Shown here: positions 25,598 to 34,223 of the stretch, piece after piece
Position numbering within the stretch: the first letter of the stretch is position 1
Layout: the number at the start of each line of letters is the position of its first letter
Assembly (NCBI GenBank): GCA_014240165.1
Contig: JAAZXM010000007.1
Location: forward strand, 1 to 64,000
DNA: 64,000 nt
Origin: Myxococcales bacterium
Lineage (GTDB): Bacteria; Myxococcota_A; UBA9160; UBA4427
Reading direction: 5' to 3'
Position numbers and translations under genes: made by a program
Notes under the pieces: generated by a model
Told to the model about the DNA's origin: nothing
The model's database searches: none
Seen by the model: only the letters and a program-made list of their open reading frames with translations

Positions 25598-26446
25598 ATG
25601 AGTAGACCTGCGGGCGGATTGGAAGGCCGGGCTTTCCTGGTCACCGGTGGTGGTACGGGCATCGGGATGGCCTGTGCTGAGGCATTGGCTGCAGATGGCG
25701 GTGCGGTCACGATTTGTGGTCGGCGGGAGGACGTGCTGATCGCTGCTGCGAAGCGCGTGGAGGCCGTGGCCGGTTGCGGGGGAAGCGTGCAGCATGCGGT
25801 GGCGGATGTGACGGATGAGGAGAGCGTGGCCGCCGTAGTGGCCCGGGCGCTCGAACCTACCGGAAAACTCGACGGCTGCGTGGCCAACGCGGGCGGCGGT
25901 GGCGGCATGGGACCCTATCCGGTTCTCGAGACCGAAGAATTCCTGCGGGTTCTGCACTTGAACGTGCTGGGCACCATGCTCTGCGTGAAGCACGCCGCGC
26001 CCAGAATGGTGGCGGCGGGGGGTGGTTCCTTCATCGGTATGTCATCCCTGGCAGGCCATGTGCCGCATCCCTATTTCGGAGCGTATTGCGTGGGGAAGGC
26101 CGGCATCGAGGAGATGATGCGCAACTGCGCGAACGAGTTTGGCGCGCGTGGCGTTCGCTTCAACGCGATTCGGCCCGGCTTCATTGCGACCGAGATCATG
26201 GAAGGAATACCGCGCGATAGCGCGACCTACGCGAGCTATATCGAAAACACGCCCATGGGCGGCGTCGGGGAGTCCTCGGATGTCGGTCAGCTGGCCCGCT
26301 TTCTGGTGGGCGATGAATCGCGGTGGATTACTGGGACCTGCATCAATATCGATGGCGGGCATCATTTGCGCAGCGGTCCGGATTTCGGACCCTTCATCGA
26401 GCCGGCCTACGGTAAAGACGTGATGCAGGGAGAGTTGCCGGAGTAG
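25598..26446 (+). CDS. short-chain dehydrogenase/reductase
   Basis: Classical SDR (282 aa), NAD(P)-dependent oxidoreductase. Nucleotide-binding TGGGTGIG, NAG in CVANAGGGGG, catalytic Ser in GMSSLAG, YxxxK as YCVGK, and RPGFIATE after strand 6. GAGAAGGAGAAG precedes ATG 25598. Followed by a Rieske protein (61-bp gap) and a DUF3604 protein on the same strand. Substrate unknown. Confidence 0.92.
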   Translation: MSRPAGGLEGRAFLVTGGGTGIGMACAEALAADGGAVTICGRREDVLIAAAKRVEAVAGCGGSVQHAVADVTDEESVAAVVARALEPTGKLDGCVANAGGGGGMGPYPVLETEEFLRVLHLNVLGTMLCVKHAAPRMVAAGGGSFIGMSSLAGHVPHPYFGAYCVGKAGIEEMMRNCANEFGARGVRFNAIRPGFIATEIMEGIPRDSATYASYIENTPMGGVGESSDVGQLARFLVGDESRWITGTCINIDGGHHLRSGPDFGPFIEPAYGKDVMQGELPE

Positions 26447-26507
26447 CGAGTGCGGTTGGCCGTCGTGAAGATGAAAACGTCTAGCGAACTTCCCTGGGTC
26501 TTCCTTC

Positions 26508-26858
26508 GTGGCTGAGGCATCCGAAAATCGGATCTGCCGCCTGGAGGAGGTGCCCGATGGCGATGCTCGCGGTTTCTCGCTGGGAGAGTCGGATCGTCAT
26601 CGTGTTGGCCTGATCGTTGTGCGCATAGGCGAGGATGTGCGGGTCTACGAGAACCGCTGCCCGCATCGCGGTACGCCGCTGGATTGGGCGCCCGACCGGT
26701 TCATGGATGAGAACTCCGAGTATCTCATCTGCTCCACCCACGCCGCGCTCTTTCGCCCCGAGGATGGAGTGTGCGTGAGCGGGCCGTGCGAGGGGGAATC
26801 CCTCAAGCGGAAGGCAGCGAAAGTTGAAGAGGGTGTCGTGATCCTGCTTCCGGACTGA
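26508..26858 (+). CDS. Rieske-type [2Fe-2S] protein
   Basis: A small soluble protein (116 aa) consisting of one Rieske domain: CPHRG and CSTHAALF supply the two Cys and two His cluster ligands. It resembles Rieske ferredoxins and the small subunit of NirD-like proteins. It starts at GTG 26508 with no strong ribosome-binding site. It lies between an SDR and an exported DUF3604 protein and might pass electrons to an oxygenase that is not in the window. Confidence 0.87.
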   Translation: MAEASENRICRLEEVPDGDARGFSLGESDRHRVGLIVVRIGEDVRVYENRCPHRGTPLDWAPDRFMDENSEYLICSTHAALFRPEDGVCVSGPCEGESLKRKAAKVEEGVVILLPD

Positions 26859-26947
26859 TTCCTCGGTCGACCGCCCAGGGCGACTGAGCTAAACCCGGAT
26901 TCTGCCTGCGCCGGAGAGATTTCTCGAGCCACCCAATCGGAGGAATT

Positions 26948-28900
26948 ATGAATCGGATCTTCGCTCTAACCGTTCTCGGACTGTCTGTGACCGCTGTCGC
27001 CTTGCCGGGCAGAGCCGCGTCAGCCGAGCCTGGGCCGCCCTACGAGGTAACCGAAGAGCGTGAAGCCTGCGCGGACCACGACCCCCTGCGCCGTCCTTTT
27101 TTCGGCGATACCCATGTCCACACGGTCTATTCCTTCGACGCCAACTCGCAGGACACGCGAAATACGCCGCGCGACGCGTACCGACTCGCCCAGGGCGAGA
27201 AAATCGGCCTGCAACCCTACGATGCCGAAGGCAATGCCCTGCGCTCGGCTCAACTGCGTCGCCCGCTGGACTTCACGGCTCTGACCGATCACGCGGAATT
27301 GCTCGGCGAAATTCGAATTTGCCGCAACGAGGAACTGCCCGGTGGCGATTCGGATTTTTGCTGGACCTATCGCCTCAATCCCGTCAACGGTTTCGGCCCC
27401 CTCGCATTTCGGAACCTGCTGCTCCGGGACCGCTTCCAGTTCTGCGGCGAAAACGGCGAGCTCTGCCTCAAGGAGGCGATGGTGGTTTGGAGGGATATCC
27501 AAGCCGCCGCCGAGGAGGCCTACGACCGGAGTTCCGAGTGTTCGTTTACGAGTTTCGTTGGCTATGAGTGGACGGCTTCGGCCGGCAACGGCGTGAACCT
27601 CCATCGCAATGTCATTTTTCGCAACGACCGTGTGCCGAGCTTGCCTCCGAGTTGGGTCGAGACGCCTTCGGCCTACGCTCTCTGGCAGCATCTCCAGCGC
27701 GGGTGCATCGATGGTGTAGAGGGTTGTGATGCGCTCACGATCCCCCATAACTCAAACCTGAGTGGCCCCGGGCTCATGTTCGCTTCGGCCAAGGTTCGCA
27801 GCCTGGACGATCTCGACATGCCGGTGGACAAGGAGGAGGCCACCCTGCGTCAGCGTTGGGAACCCCTGGTGGAGATCATGCAGCATAAGGGGGATTCCGA
27901 GTGCCTGCTGGGCGGAGATACCTCGGACGAGGCCTGCGGCTTCGAGAAGTTGCCCTATAACAGCTTCGCCGGGGTCGGCCGGATTGCGGCGGATGGGGGG
28001 CTCGTGCTCGGCCCCTCCCTGGCGCCCGACCAGCGGGGCATGGTGCGCGATGCGCTGAAGAAGGGGCTTTTGATCCAGGAAGCGGTGGGTGCGAACTCGC
28101 TGAAATATGGGATCGTGGCCAGCACGGATACCCATTTGGGAACCCCCGGCCTGGCGGAGGAAGACGGAGCCAAGGGACATGGAGGCGCTGGAGCGCGCAA
28201 TACCCAGGGGCTGCCGGATGATCTCGAATTCAACCCGGGCGGGCTGGCGGTGATCTGGGCCGAGGAAAATTCTCGCGACGCGATCTTCGCAGGCATGCAG
28301 CGGCGGGAAGCCTACGGCACGAGCGGTACGCGGCCGGTGGTGCGCTTCTTTGGCGGCTGGGATTACGGCGCGGACCTCTGCGAGACCGGCGACCTGGCCG
28401 CCGCGGGCTACGCGGGTGGTGTGCCCATGGGCGGCGATCTCACGGCGGCGCCGAAGGGCGCTGAAGCCCCGCACTTCGTGGTTTCGGCTCTGCAGGATCC
28501 AGGCACGCCGAGTGCGCCGGGAACGCCGCTGCAGCGCGTGCAAGTCGTGAAGGGCTGGGTCGAGGACGGCAAGGCCCAGGAGAAGGTCTACGATGTGGCC
28601 GGCGGCGACAACGGCGCCAGCGTGGATACGAAGACCTGTGAGCGGAGCGGACAGGGTTCGGGTTCGCTCTGTGCGGTGTGGCAGGATCCTGAATTCGACG
28701 CGGGCCAGGGCGCGTTCTACTACGCCCGGGTGCTCGAGAACCCGACTTGCCGCTGGAGCCAGCAGATTTGCGTGGACTCCGGGGTTTCCTGCGACGATCC
28801 CTCCACCATCACAGCGGGCTTGGAGGGGTGCTGCAGTCCGGCCCACATTCCCGTGGTCCAGGAGCGAGCCTGGACGTCACCCATCTGGTACACGCCCTGA
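26948..28900 (+). CDS. exported DUF3604 protein
   Basis: A 650-aa secreted protein with a signal peptide (about residues 1-26, ending RAASA) and a DUF3604 body. It has PHP-like metal-site motifs: GDTHVHTVYSFDANS near the N-terminus, LTDHAELLGE, IPHNSN and STDTHLGTPG. The enzymatic role of DUF3604 is not established; a phosphoesterase-like hydrolase is plausible. A dozen Cys in the body suggest disulfides and a periplasmic or external site. ATG has GGAGG upstream. Confidence 0.88.
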   Translation: MNRIFALTVLGLSVTAVALPGRAASAEPGPPYEVTEEREACADHDPLRRPFFGDTHVHTVYSFDANSQDTRNTPRDAYRLAQGEKIGLQPYDAEGNALRSAQLRRPLDFTALTDHAELLGEIRICRNEELPGGDSDFCWTYRLNPVNGFGPLAFRNLLLRDRFQFCGENGELCLKEAMVVWRDIQAAAEEAYDRSSECSFTSFVGYEWTASAGNGVNLHRNVIFRNDRVPSLPPSWVETPSAYALWQHLQRGCIDGVEGCDALTIPHNSNLSGPGLMFASAKVRSLDDLDMPVDKEEATLRQRWEPLVEIMQHKGDSECLLGGDTSDEACGFEKLPYNSFAGVGRIAADGGLVLGPSLAPDQRGMVRDALKKGLLIQEAVGANSLKYGIVASTDTHLGTPGLAEEDGAKGHGGAGARNTQGLPDDLEFNPGGLAVIWAEENSRDAIFAGMQRREAYGTSGTRPVVRFFGGWDYGADLCETGDLAAAGYAGGVPMGGDLTAAPKGAEAPHFVVSALQDPGTPSAPGTPLQRVQVVKGWVEDGKAQEKVYDVAGGDNGASVDTKTCERSGQGSGSLCAVWQDPEFDAGQGAFYYARVLENPTCRWSQQICVDSGVSCDDPSTITAGLEGCCSPAHIPVVQERAWTSPIWYTP

Positions 28901-28906
28901 GTTTCG

Positions 28907-28939
28907 GGCGGATCGGGACCTGATTTTTCCCGATCCGCC
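28907..28939 (+). terminator. hairpin terminator after DUF3604 gene
   Basis: GGCGGATCGGG (28907-28917) pairs perfectly with CCCGATCCGCC (28929-28939) around an 11-nt loop, starting 7 nt after the stop codon. No U-tract follows, so it is a strong stem but not a textbook intrinsic terminator. Confidence 0.6.
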
Positions 28940-29301
28940 TTCGGCCCCCAGCTTTCCATCGGGCGGGCACGCGCGCCTCGAGATCCGGGCCGCAATTTGA
29001 GCCGGATTCCAGTACGCGCGGATTCTTTCGTTTTCCAGCGGAACGGCGCCGAACGCTTGCCGCCGTTTTGGCTGCACGGGCCCGTTCGCGCTGCGAGCGG
29101 GAAGTAATTTCGGCTCGGCGAAGGCGAGTTTTGTACGCCCTCTGCCGGTGGCATGCCGCTTGCCCTCCAGCCGCGCATCTTCGAACTCAATCTGGCCGCT
29201 ACTTCGTGCCGATATTGAAGGAAGGCGAAATCCCCGGGCATGGGGAGGCCGGTGTGGGCCGGCACGCCTGAAGAGCACCTCGGGTGCAGCACTCGAAGTG
29301 G
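28940..29301. other. intergenic region upstream of hybrid histidine kinase
   Basis: No gene seen. It carries a sigma-54-like promoter sequence at 29149-29163. The rest shows nothing I can assign. Confidence 0.5.
29149..29163 (+). promoter_or_regulatory. candidate sigma-54 promoter of the hybrid kinase gene
   Basis: TGGCATGCCGCTTGC matches the sigma-54 -24/-12 consensus (TGGCAyG-N4-TTGC), with exactly 10 nt between the invariant GG (29150-29151) and GC (29162-29163). The start site would fall near 29175, about 130 nt before the kinase start. A chance match on this scale is not negligible. Confidence 0.42.
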
Positions 29302-31827
29302 ATGGCGGACTCTATGCGCTTGGCCAAGATAACCGAAGCTCCCTTGATCTCTGTCCTTGGAGAGCTGTCGAGCGGTAGAACTTCCCCGGTGTTTATCCCG
29401 GCGCTTGCGGGGATCTTTCTTCTTTGCGGACTGCCCGGGCTGCTGCTTCTTTTGGGTTTCGATTTCTCCATCGTCCAGTTGAATGGCGCCGGAGCCGCGC
29501 TTCTTCAGCAGCCCTCGGAAGCGATCTTGCGCAGCGTGCAGGAAGCCGTTCGCGGCGCCTATATCCACACGATCTTTCAGTGGGTGACGTTCTTGTCGGC
29601 GCTTTTCTTCTGCGTTCTCGCCTTCGCGCGGTTCAGGCTGGAACGTGACCCTGCGCTTCCCCTTCTGGGCCTCAGCCTCGTCTTGGCGAGCCTGGTGACC
29701 GTCTGCCGTGGCGTGGCGGATCAAGGCCTCGAGGCGGGAGACGCCCAGGCGGCCGCCCTTCTCCAGACGGCCTGGGCGCTGACCCGTGGCATCGTGGCGA
29801 TCCTGCTGGTCGCCGGGCTTTCCCTGGTCGCGTGGAAGCGTGGAGCGGAGCGCCTGGGGCTTGCTTGCGGTCTCCTTGTCGTGATCAGTCTCGGGCTGGC
29901 TGAACTCGCCCAGGGGTTGATCTCGGGCATGGGGGATGAGACCAATCGGGCTCATGTCGGCGCTTTGTTCGAGTGGGTCGCCTTTCCCATCGCCTGGCTG
30001 CCGACCTTCGTATATATCAGCGGAGCGGTTTTCGTATTTCCCCGCTTCCTCGGGTTGCGAAGAGACATGGTCTCGATTGCGTTTGGTTTGGCGCTGATCC
30101 CGCACCTGGCCGCGGAGTTCTATCAGGTCTTCCTGTCCACGCGCTTTCTCGACTCGGGATTCAATATTGCGCACGCCCTCCACACCTTGGCCTATCTGCT
30201 TCCTGTGGGTGGCCTTCTCTTTGAGTACTTCTCCACCTTCCGCGAACTCGAGCGAAAAACCATTCGCTTGAACGACAAGAGCGAGGAGTTCAAGGCCCAG
30301 GCCGAGGCCCTCGATCAAGCGCGGCAACGAGCGGAAGAGGCCAACCGCGCCAAGAGCGAATTCCTGGCCAATATGAGCCATGAGATCCGAACGCCGCTCA
30401 CCGCTTTGGTGGGATACGCCGAATTGCTCACGCGTTCGCGAGGAGAAGAAGGCGACCAGGAGGCCTGGATGAAGGGCCTCAGGCGAGGCTCGAACCATCT
30501 TCTGGCCCTGGTCAACGACATTCTTGACCTCTCGAAGATCGAGGCGGGAAAGATGCAGGTATCGCTCTCTCCGCAGTCGCCGCTTCAGATCCTCAGGCAG
30601 GTGGTTCAGCTCATGCGCCCCCAGGCGAAGGAGAAGATGCTCTACCTCTCCCTCGAGCTTTCCGGAAACCTCCCCCGAACGATCGTCACAGACGAAGTTC
30701 GCCTGAGGCAGATCCTGGTCAACCTGGTGGGCAATGCGGTGAAGTTCACGGATGCCGGCGGCATCACGATCAAGATGCGTATGCGCAAGCTGGGAAAGAG
30801 TTCCTCGACCCTCGAAATTTCGGTGAAGGATACGGGGATCGGGATTCCCGAGGAGCGCCTGGCAGAGATCTTTTCTCCGTTTACCCAGGCGTCGGAGCAG
30901 CCTCACCAGGGGACGGGGCTGGGCCTGGACATTTCCATGCGCATGGCCGAATTGCTCGACGGAAAGCTCTCGGTTCAGTCGAAGCCGGGGCAGGGGAGCA
31001 CGTTTTCCTTGGGGCTGGATATTGGTGCCGTGACGAGTCTCGACATGGTCGAGCCCTCTGAGCTCGCTCAAACCCCCGATCCCCCGTTGGCGGCGGATGC
31101 CTCACTCGAGAACGACCCGTCATTCGAGGGGCGCCGTCTCCTGGTGGTGGAGGACGGACGCGATAATCAGCGGATCCTGCGCTTCCTGCTCGAAGAAGCA
31201 GGTGCTCGCGTGGATATAGCGGAGGATGGCAAAGAGGCTCTGGACACGGTCTCAGCATCCGAAGAGCCATACGACCTGATCCTGATGGACGTTCAGATGC
31301 CCGTGATGGATGGCTATGAGGCGACTTCTGAGTTGCGCCGTCGAGGCTTCCAGGCGCCGATCATCGCGATCACCGCGTATGCACTCGCCCGGGATCTGAA
31401 GCGGTGTCTGGCGGTGGGTTGCAATGATTTCGTTACGAAGCCCCTGGTTCCTGGGCAATTGCTCGGCACCCTGCAGCGATGGTTGGGGCGAGAGATCGCC
31501 TCTCCGCTCTTGAATGGATCGGCGAAAAGTCCGTTGAGAGGGCGCGAGCAGCGCTTTCGGGATCTCGTCCAGGCTTTCCTGGCGGGTATTCCCGACCGGA
31601 TCGCCGGTCTGGAGGCCGCTCGAGAGGGTGGAGATGAGGAGGCGTTGCGAACCCATGTCCATCAGATCAAAGGTTCCGCCGGCAGTTATGGGTACCCCCA
31701 TGTCAGCAATTGCGCCCGCCGCTGCCAGGAACTGCTGCGCAAGGGTGTGAACGCAGACGGGGTCGATCTGTGTATCGATGAACTCCTCGATCAGCTCTCG
31801 GAACTGGCTGCTCAGAGGGAGTCCTGA
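29302..31827 (+). CDS. hybrid histidine kinase with multi-TM sensor, REC and Hpt
   Basis: About 841 aa. An N-terminal membrane region with about eight hydrophobic segments (residues ~25-310), a coiled-coil linker, HisKA with SHEIRTPLTALVGY, HATPase with NLVGNAVKFTDAGG and DTGIGIPEE, a receiver with phospho-Asp in LILMDVQMPVMDG, and a C-terminal Hpt domain with HQIKGSAGSYGY. This is a complete intramolecular phosphorelay. The start is uncertain: GTG 29284, ATG 29302 or ATG 29314, none with a strong ribosome-binding site. Followed after 71 bp by a receiver-GGDEF gene, its likely partner. Confidence 0.92.
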   Translation: MADSMRLAKITEAPLISVLGELSSGRTSPVFIPALAGIFLLCGLPGLLLLLGFDFSIVQLNGAGAALLQQPSEAILRSVQEAVRGAYIHTIFQWVTFLSALFFCVLAFARFRLERDPALPLLGLSLVLASLVTVCRGVADQGLEAGDAQAAALLQTAWALTRGIVAILLVAGLSLVAWKRGAERLGLACGLLVVISLGLAELAQGLISGMGDETNRAHVGALFEWVAFPIAWLPTFVYISGAVFVFPRFLGLRRDMVSIAFGLALIPHLAAEFYQVFLSTRFLDSGFNIAHALHTLAYLLPVGGLLFEYFSTFRELERKTIRLNDKSEEFKAQAEALDQARQRAEEANRAKSEFLANMSHEIRTPLTALVGYAELLTRSRGEEGDQEAWMKGLRRGSNHLLALVNDILDLSKIEAGKMQVSLSPQSPLQILRQVVQLMRPQAKEKMLYLSLELSGNLPRTIVTDEVRLRQILVNLVGNAVKFTDAGGITIKMRMRKLGKSSSTLEISVKDTGIGIPEERLAEIFSPFTQASEQPHQGTGLGLDISMRMAELLDGKLSVQSKPGQGSTFSLGLDIGAVTSLDMVEPSELAQTPDPPLAADASLENDPSFEGRRLLVVEDGRDNQRILRFLLEEAGARVDIAEDGKEALDTVSASEEPYDLILMDVQMPVMDGYEATSELRRRGFQAPIIAITAYALARDLKRCLAVGCNDFVTKPLVPGQLLGTLQRWLGREIASPLLNGSAKSPLRGREQRFRDLVQAFLAGIPDRIAGLEAAREGGDEEALRTHVHQIKGSAGSYGYPHVSNCARRCQELLRKGVNADGVDLCIDELLDQLSELAAQRES

Positions 31828-31883
31828 CGAAGCCGGCGACGCATGGGTGCAATGGCGAGCAAGACATCGGGATTGCCCCGATG

Positions 31884-31890
31884 AAGGGAG
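31884..31890 (+). promoter_or_regulatory. ribosome-binding site deciding the GGDEF gene start
   Basis: AAGGGAG lies 8 nt before ATG 31899. It overlaps the upstream in-frame ATG 31881, so the downstream start is preferred. Confidence 0.7.
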
Positions 31891-31898
31891 ATGAGAAA

Positions 31899-32816
31899 AT
31901 GGTACGGCGTGGAAACTCGAATTGTGTTCTCTTGATCGACGATGATCCACATATCCACGATCTGGTGGTGTTTCATCTGGAAGATCGAGTGGGCAGCGTG
32001 ATCAGCGCCCACGATGCCAAGTCGGGACGATCCTTGGCGATTCAAGAGCGCCCAGCACTGATTCTTCTCGACATTCGCATGCCGGGTGAAGACGGAGTCT
32101 CATTGTGCAGGCAACTCCAGACGCATCCCGAAACCCGGGAAATCCCTGTGGTCTTCCTGACCGGTTGCGAAGAGCAGGATCAATTGGCCGAAGCCTTCGA
32201 AGCAGGTGCCGTGGACTACATCAAGAAGCCGATTTGCCGGACCGAGTTGCTGGCGCGGGTTATGGCGAGATTGCGAGCGAAATCCACCCTGGACCGAATA
32301 CGTGAGCAGGCGCGCATAGATGGCTTGACGGGGTTGGGGAATAGGGCGGCCCTGGATGAGTGCCTGGCGGAGAAGAGTCTCGATTGGGAGAAAGAGGGGC
32401 TCGACTACAGCCTGGCGATTCTCGATCTCGACCACTTCAAGCGCATAAACGACCAGCACGGGCATCGCATGGGGGATGAAGTTCTCTCCGCCGCTGCAAG
32501 CGCCATCTCGCGAATCAGCAGGCCCTATGACCGACTCTTTCGCTATGGGGGCGATGAATTCGTCGCGATCATATCGGGTGAGGATTCCTCGGACGCGTTC
32601 CGCGTCGTCGAGCGCATGGTCGAAGCGGTGCGTGGCATCAAGCTGCGCTCCTCGCGCGGGGAAGTGCATCTGACGTGCAGTGCGGGACTGGTCAGTCCCT
32701 CTGCTGCCCCGGGAATAGTCGAGCCGAACCAGGTCTTGGAGTTCGCGGACAGAGCGCTCTACCACGCAAAGAGTCAAGGCAGGGATTGCGCATTGGTCTA
32801 TTCGAGTCGGCTCTAA
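31899..32816 (+). CDS. receiver-GGDEF diguanylate cyclase
   Basis: A response regulator of 305 aa with a receiver (acidic pocket LLIDDDPHIHD, phospho-Asp in LILLDIRMPGEDG, Lys in YIKKPICR) and a C-terminal GGDEF domain that makes cyclic di-GMP. The active site YGGDEFVA is intact. RPYD sits five residues before GGDEF and is the usual RxxD inhibitory I-site. It lies 71 bp after the hybrid kinase, which suggests phosphorelay control of c-di-GMP production. Confidence 0.94.
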   Translation: MVRRGNSNCVLLIDDDPHIHDLVVFHLEDRVGSVISAHDAKSGRSLAIQERPALILLDIRMPGEDGVSLCRQLQTHPETREIPVVFLTGCEEQDQLAEAFEAGAVDYIKKPICRTELLARVMARLRAKSTLDRIREQARIDGLTGLGNRAALDECLAEKSLDWEKEGLDYSLAILDLDHFKRINDQHGHRMGDEVLSAAASAISRISRPYDRLFRYGGDEFVAIISGEDSSDAFRVVERMVEAVRGIKLRSSRGEVHLTCSAGLVSPSAAPGIVEPNQVLEFADRALYHAKSQGRDCALVYSSRL

Positions 32817-33041
32817 TCGGCTTGGTTTTGCCGAACTTTGTGAAATCCGAAAGAGCATTTATTTGCATCCGATTTCGAGAGATTGCAGCCCACTATGTAG
32901 ACCTGTTCCGTCCTTTGGAAAGCCTTCTCCTTCACATGCTGCTTAGATTCCGAACATCTTGTGTGCAGGTCGTCTGCTGAAGTAGGTCAAGAAAACCAAC
33001 GCATAAGGCATTGTTGGGCTTCTTCTGGAAACCTTCATGAT

Positions 33042-33057
33042 CGGCACAGGGATTGCA
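33042..33057 (+). promoter_or_regulatory. candidate sigma-54 promoter of the degenerate-receiver regulator
   Basis: CGGCACAGGGATTGCA matches the -24/-12 consensus except for its first base; the invariant GG (33043-33044) and GC (33055-33056) are 10 nt apart. The predicted start site, near 33068, leaves a leader of about 97 nt. No enhancer-binding protein gene is in the window. Confidence 0.45.
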
Positions 33058-33153
33058 TCTTGCCTCAGTCTCAATGAAATGCTCTCTCGCCATCCCGAGA
33101 ACTGAGAGTGCGATTGAGATGGCCGGAGCGTTTCTAAGAGCGACTCCATGAAC

Positions 33154-33160
33154 GGAGGTG
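33154..33160 (+). promoter_or_regulatory. Shine-Dalgarno deciding a TTG start
   Basis: GGAGGTG lies 4 nt before TTG 33165 (6 nt from the GGAGG core), supporting this rare start over the in-frame GTG at 33252, which has no comparable site. Confidence 0.65.
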
Positions 33161-33164
33161 CGGT

Positions 33165-33977
33165 TTGGAATCAAGAGAAGGCAAAGGTGGAGGCGGCGAG
33201 GCCAGGCCCAGTGCGGCCGATCTTGTGGCGAGAGGGACCGGAAGCGGTCAGGTGACTCATTTGAAAGCCCTGATCGCCAATGTGGAAATTCGAATGGCCG
33301 AGTTCCTTCGGTCCTCCCTCGAGAAGAATGGCATCTCTGTCGAAATCGAAAGCGATATTTTCGACGCGGTTTTCGGCGACTCTGAAGAAGGCTTTGACTG
33401 CATAATCATGCAGGCGGATCCGGTAACTCTTCAGGAGCTGTGCGCAACCGGGCAGTCGGATAGCCCAATTCTCGCGATCGTCGAAGAATCAACCGTGGAT
33501 GCTCGGGTACGCGCGCTGGACGCGGGTGCGGATGATTGCTTGAAGAGCCCGTTTGCGATCAGCGAATTGGTTGCTCGAATTCGGTCGCTCGCACGGCGCT
33601 TCCGACGCACGTCTGCATCGGAGACCACGGTGAGCGCGTTGCATGATTTTGAATACGTCAGGGATCTGAAATTGGTGAAGCGGAGCGATCGGAACGTCGC
33701 TCTTACCCATACCGAGGACGTAATTCTCGGGCATCTCCTGGAAAACGTCGGAAACGTTTTGAACTCCAGTGAATTGGCATTCCGGGTTTGGGGTTCCAGG
33801 GGCGGAGACAAGACGAATCTGGTCGCCGTTCACGTGGCGAACCTGCGGCGGAAGATCGACCGAGGCCACCCCTATCGATTGATTCACACTGCCAGGGGCC
33901 GTGGGTATTTCATCAATACCCGGGAGAAACTCAACAGCATCCGATCCATCACCATGAGTGATACGGTATTCCGCTAG
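33165..33977 (+). CDS. winged-helix regulator with degenerate receiver
   Basis: OmpR/PhoB-like architecture (270 aa from TTG). The receiver-like domain (about residues 32-145) lacks the phosphorylation chemistry: the acidic pair is replaced by Asn39-Val40 and the phospho-acceptor by Gln83 (in CIIMQADP), although the conserved Lys (LKSPF) remains. The C-terminal winged helix (about 160-252) is intact, with ALTHTEDVILGHLLEN, VAVHVANLRRKI and HTARGRGYFI. It probably binds DNA without phosphorylation or senses another signal. An Arg/Gly-rich 30-residue extension precedes the receiver. Confidence 0.87.
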   Translation: MESREGKGGGGEARPSAADLVARGTGSGQVTHLKALIANVEIRMAEFLRSSLEKNGISVEIESDIFDAVFGDSEEGFDCIIMQADPVTLQELCATGQSDSPILAIVEESTVDARVRALDAGADDCLKSPFAISELVARIRSLARRFRRTSASETTVSALHDFEYVRDLKLVKRSDRNVALTHTEDVILGHLLENVGNVLNSSELAFRVWGSRGGDKTNLVAVHVANLRRKIDRGHPYRLIHTARGRGYFINTREKLNSIRSITMSDTVFR

Positions 33978-34223
33978 GCGAGCTTCCGTTTGTCGGAGCG
34001 CCCGGAGCCGTGGTTGAAGCAGTCGATGTTCCCAGCGACATCTCCAATCGGGAGCCGTTTCCAGGCTTTAGCCTGTGACGGTCATCGCAGTCAGTCGCGG
34101 TAGTCAGACAGCGATAGCAGAGTGAGTGACACCGGCCGGAGGGGGCCGGAAGTTCGTTGGCGGCGGATCGTTAAGGGGGCTGCTGTTCGCCGCACTCTGG
34201 TCCTGTTGAGCTCGCGTTTCTCG
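33978..34223. other. convergent intergenic region
   Basis: Between the winged-helix regulator and the PEP-CTERM gene, which converge here. No gene and no hairpin with a U-tract were found. Confidence 0.4.

Larger units (their letters stand above)
32817..33164. other. AT-richer intergenic region before degenerate-receiver regulator
   Basis: Lower in G+C than its neighbours and without a credible gene. A short stem TCGGC/GCCGA right after the GGDEF stop may be a weak terminator. It contains the sigma-54-like element at 33042-33057 and the strong Shine-Dalgarno at 33154-33160. Confidence 0.5.
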
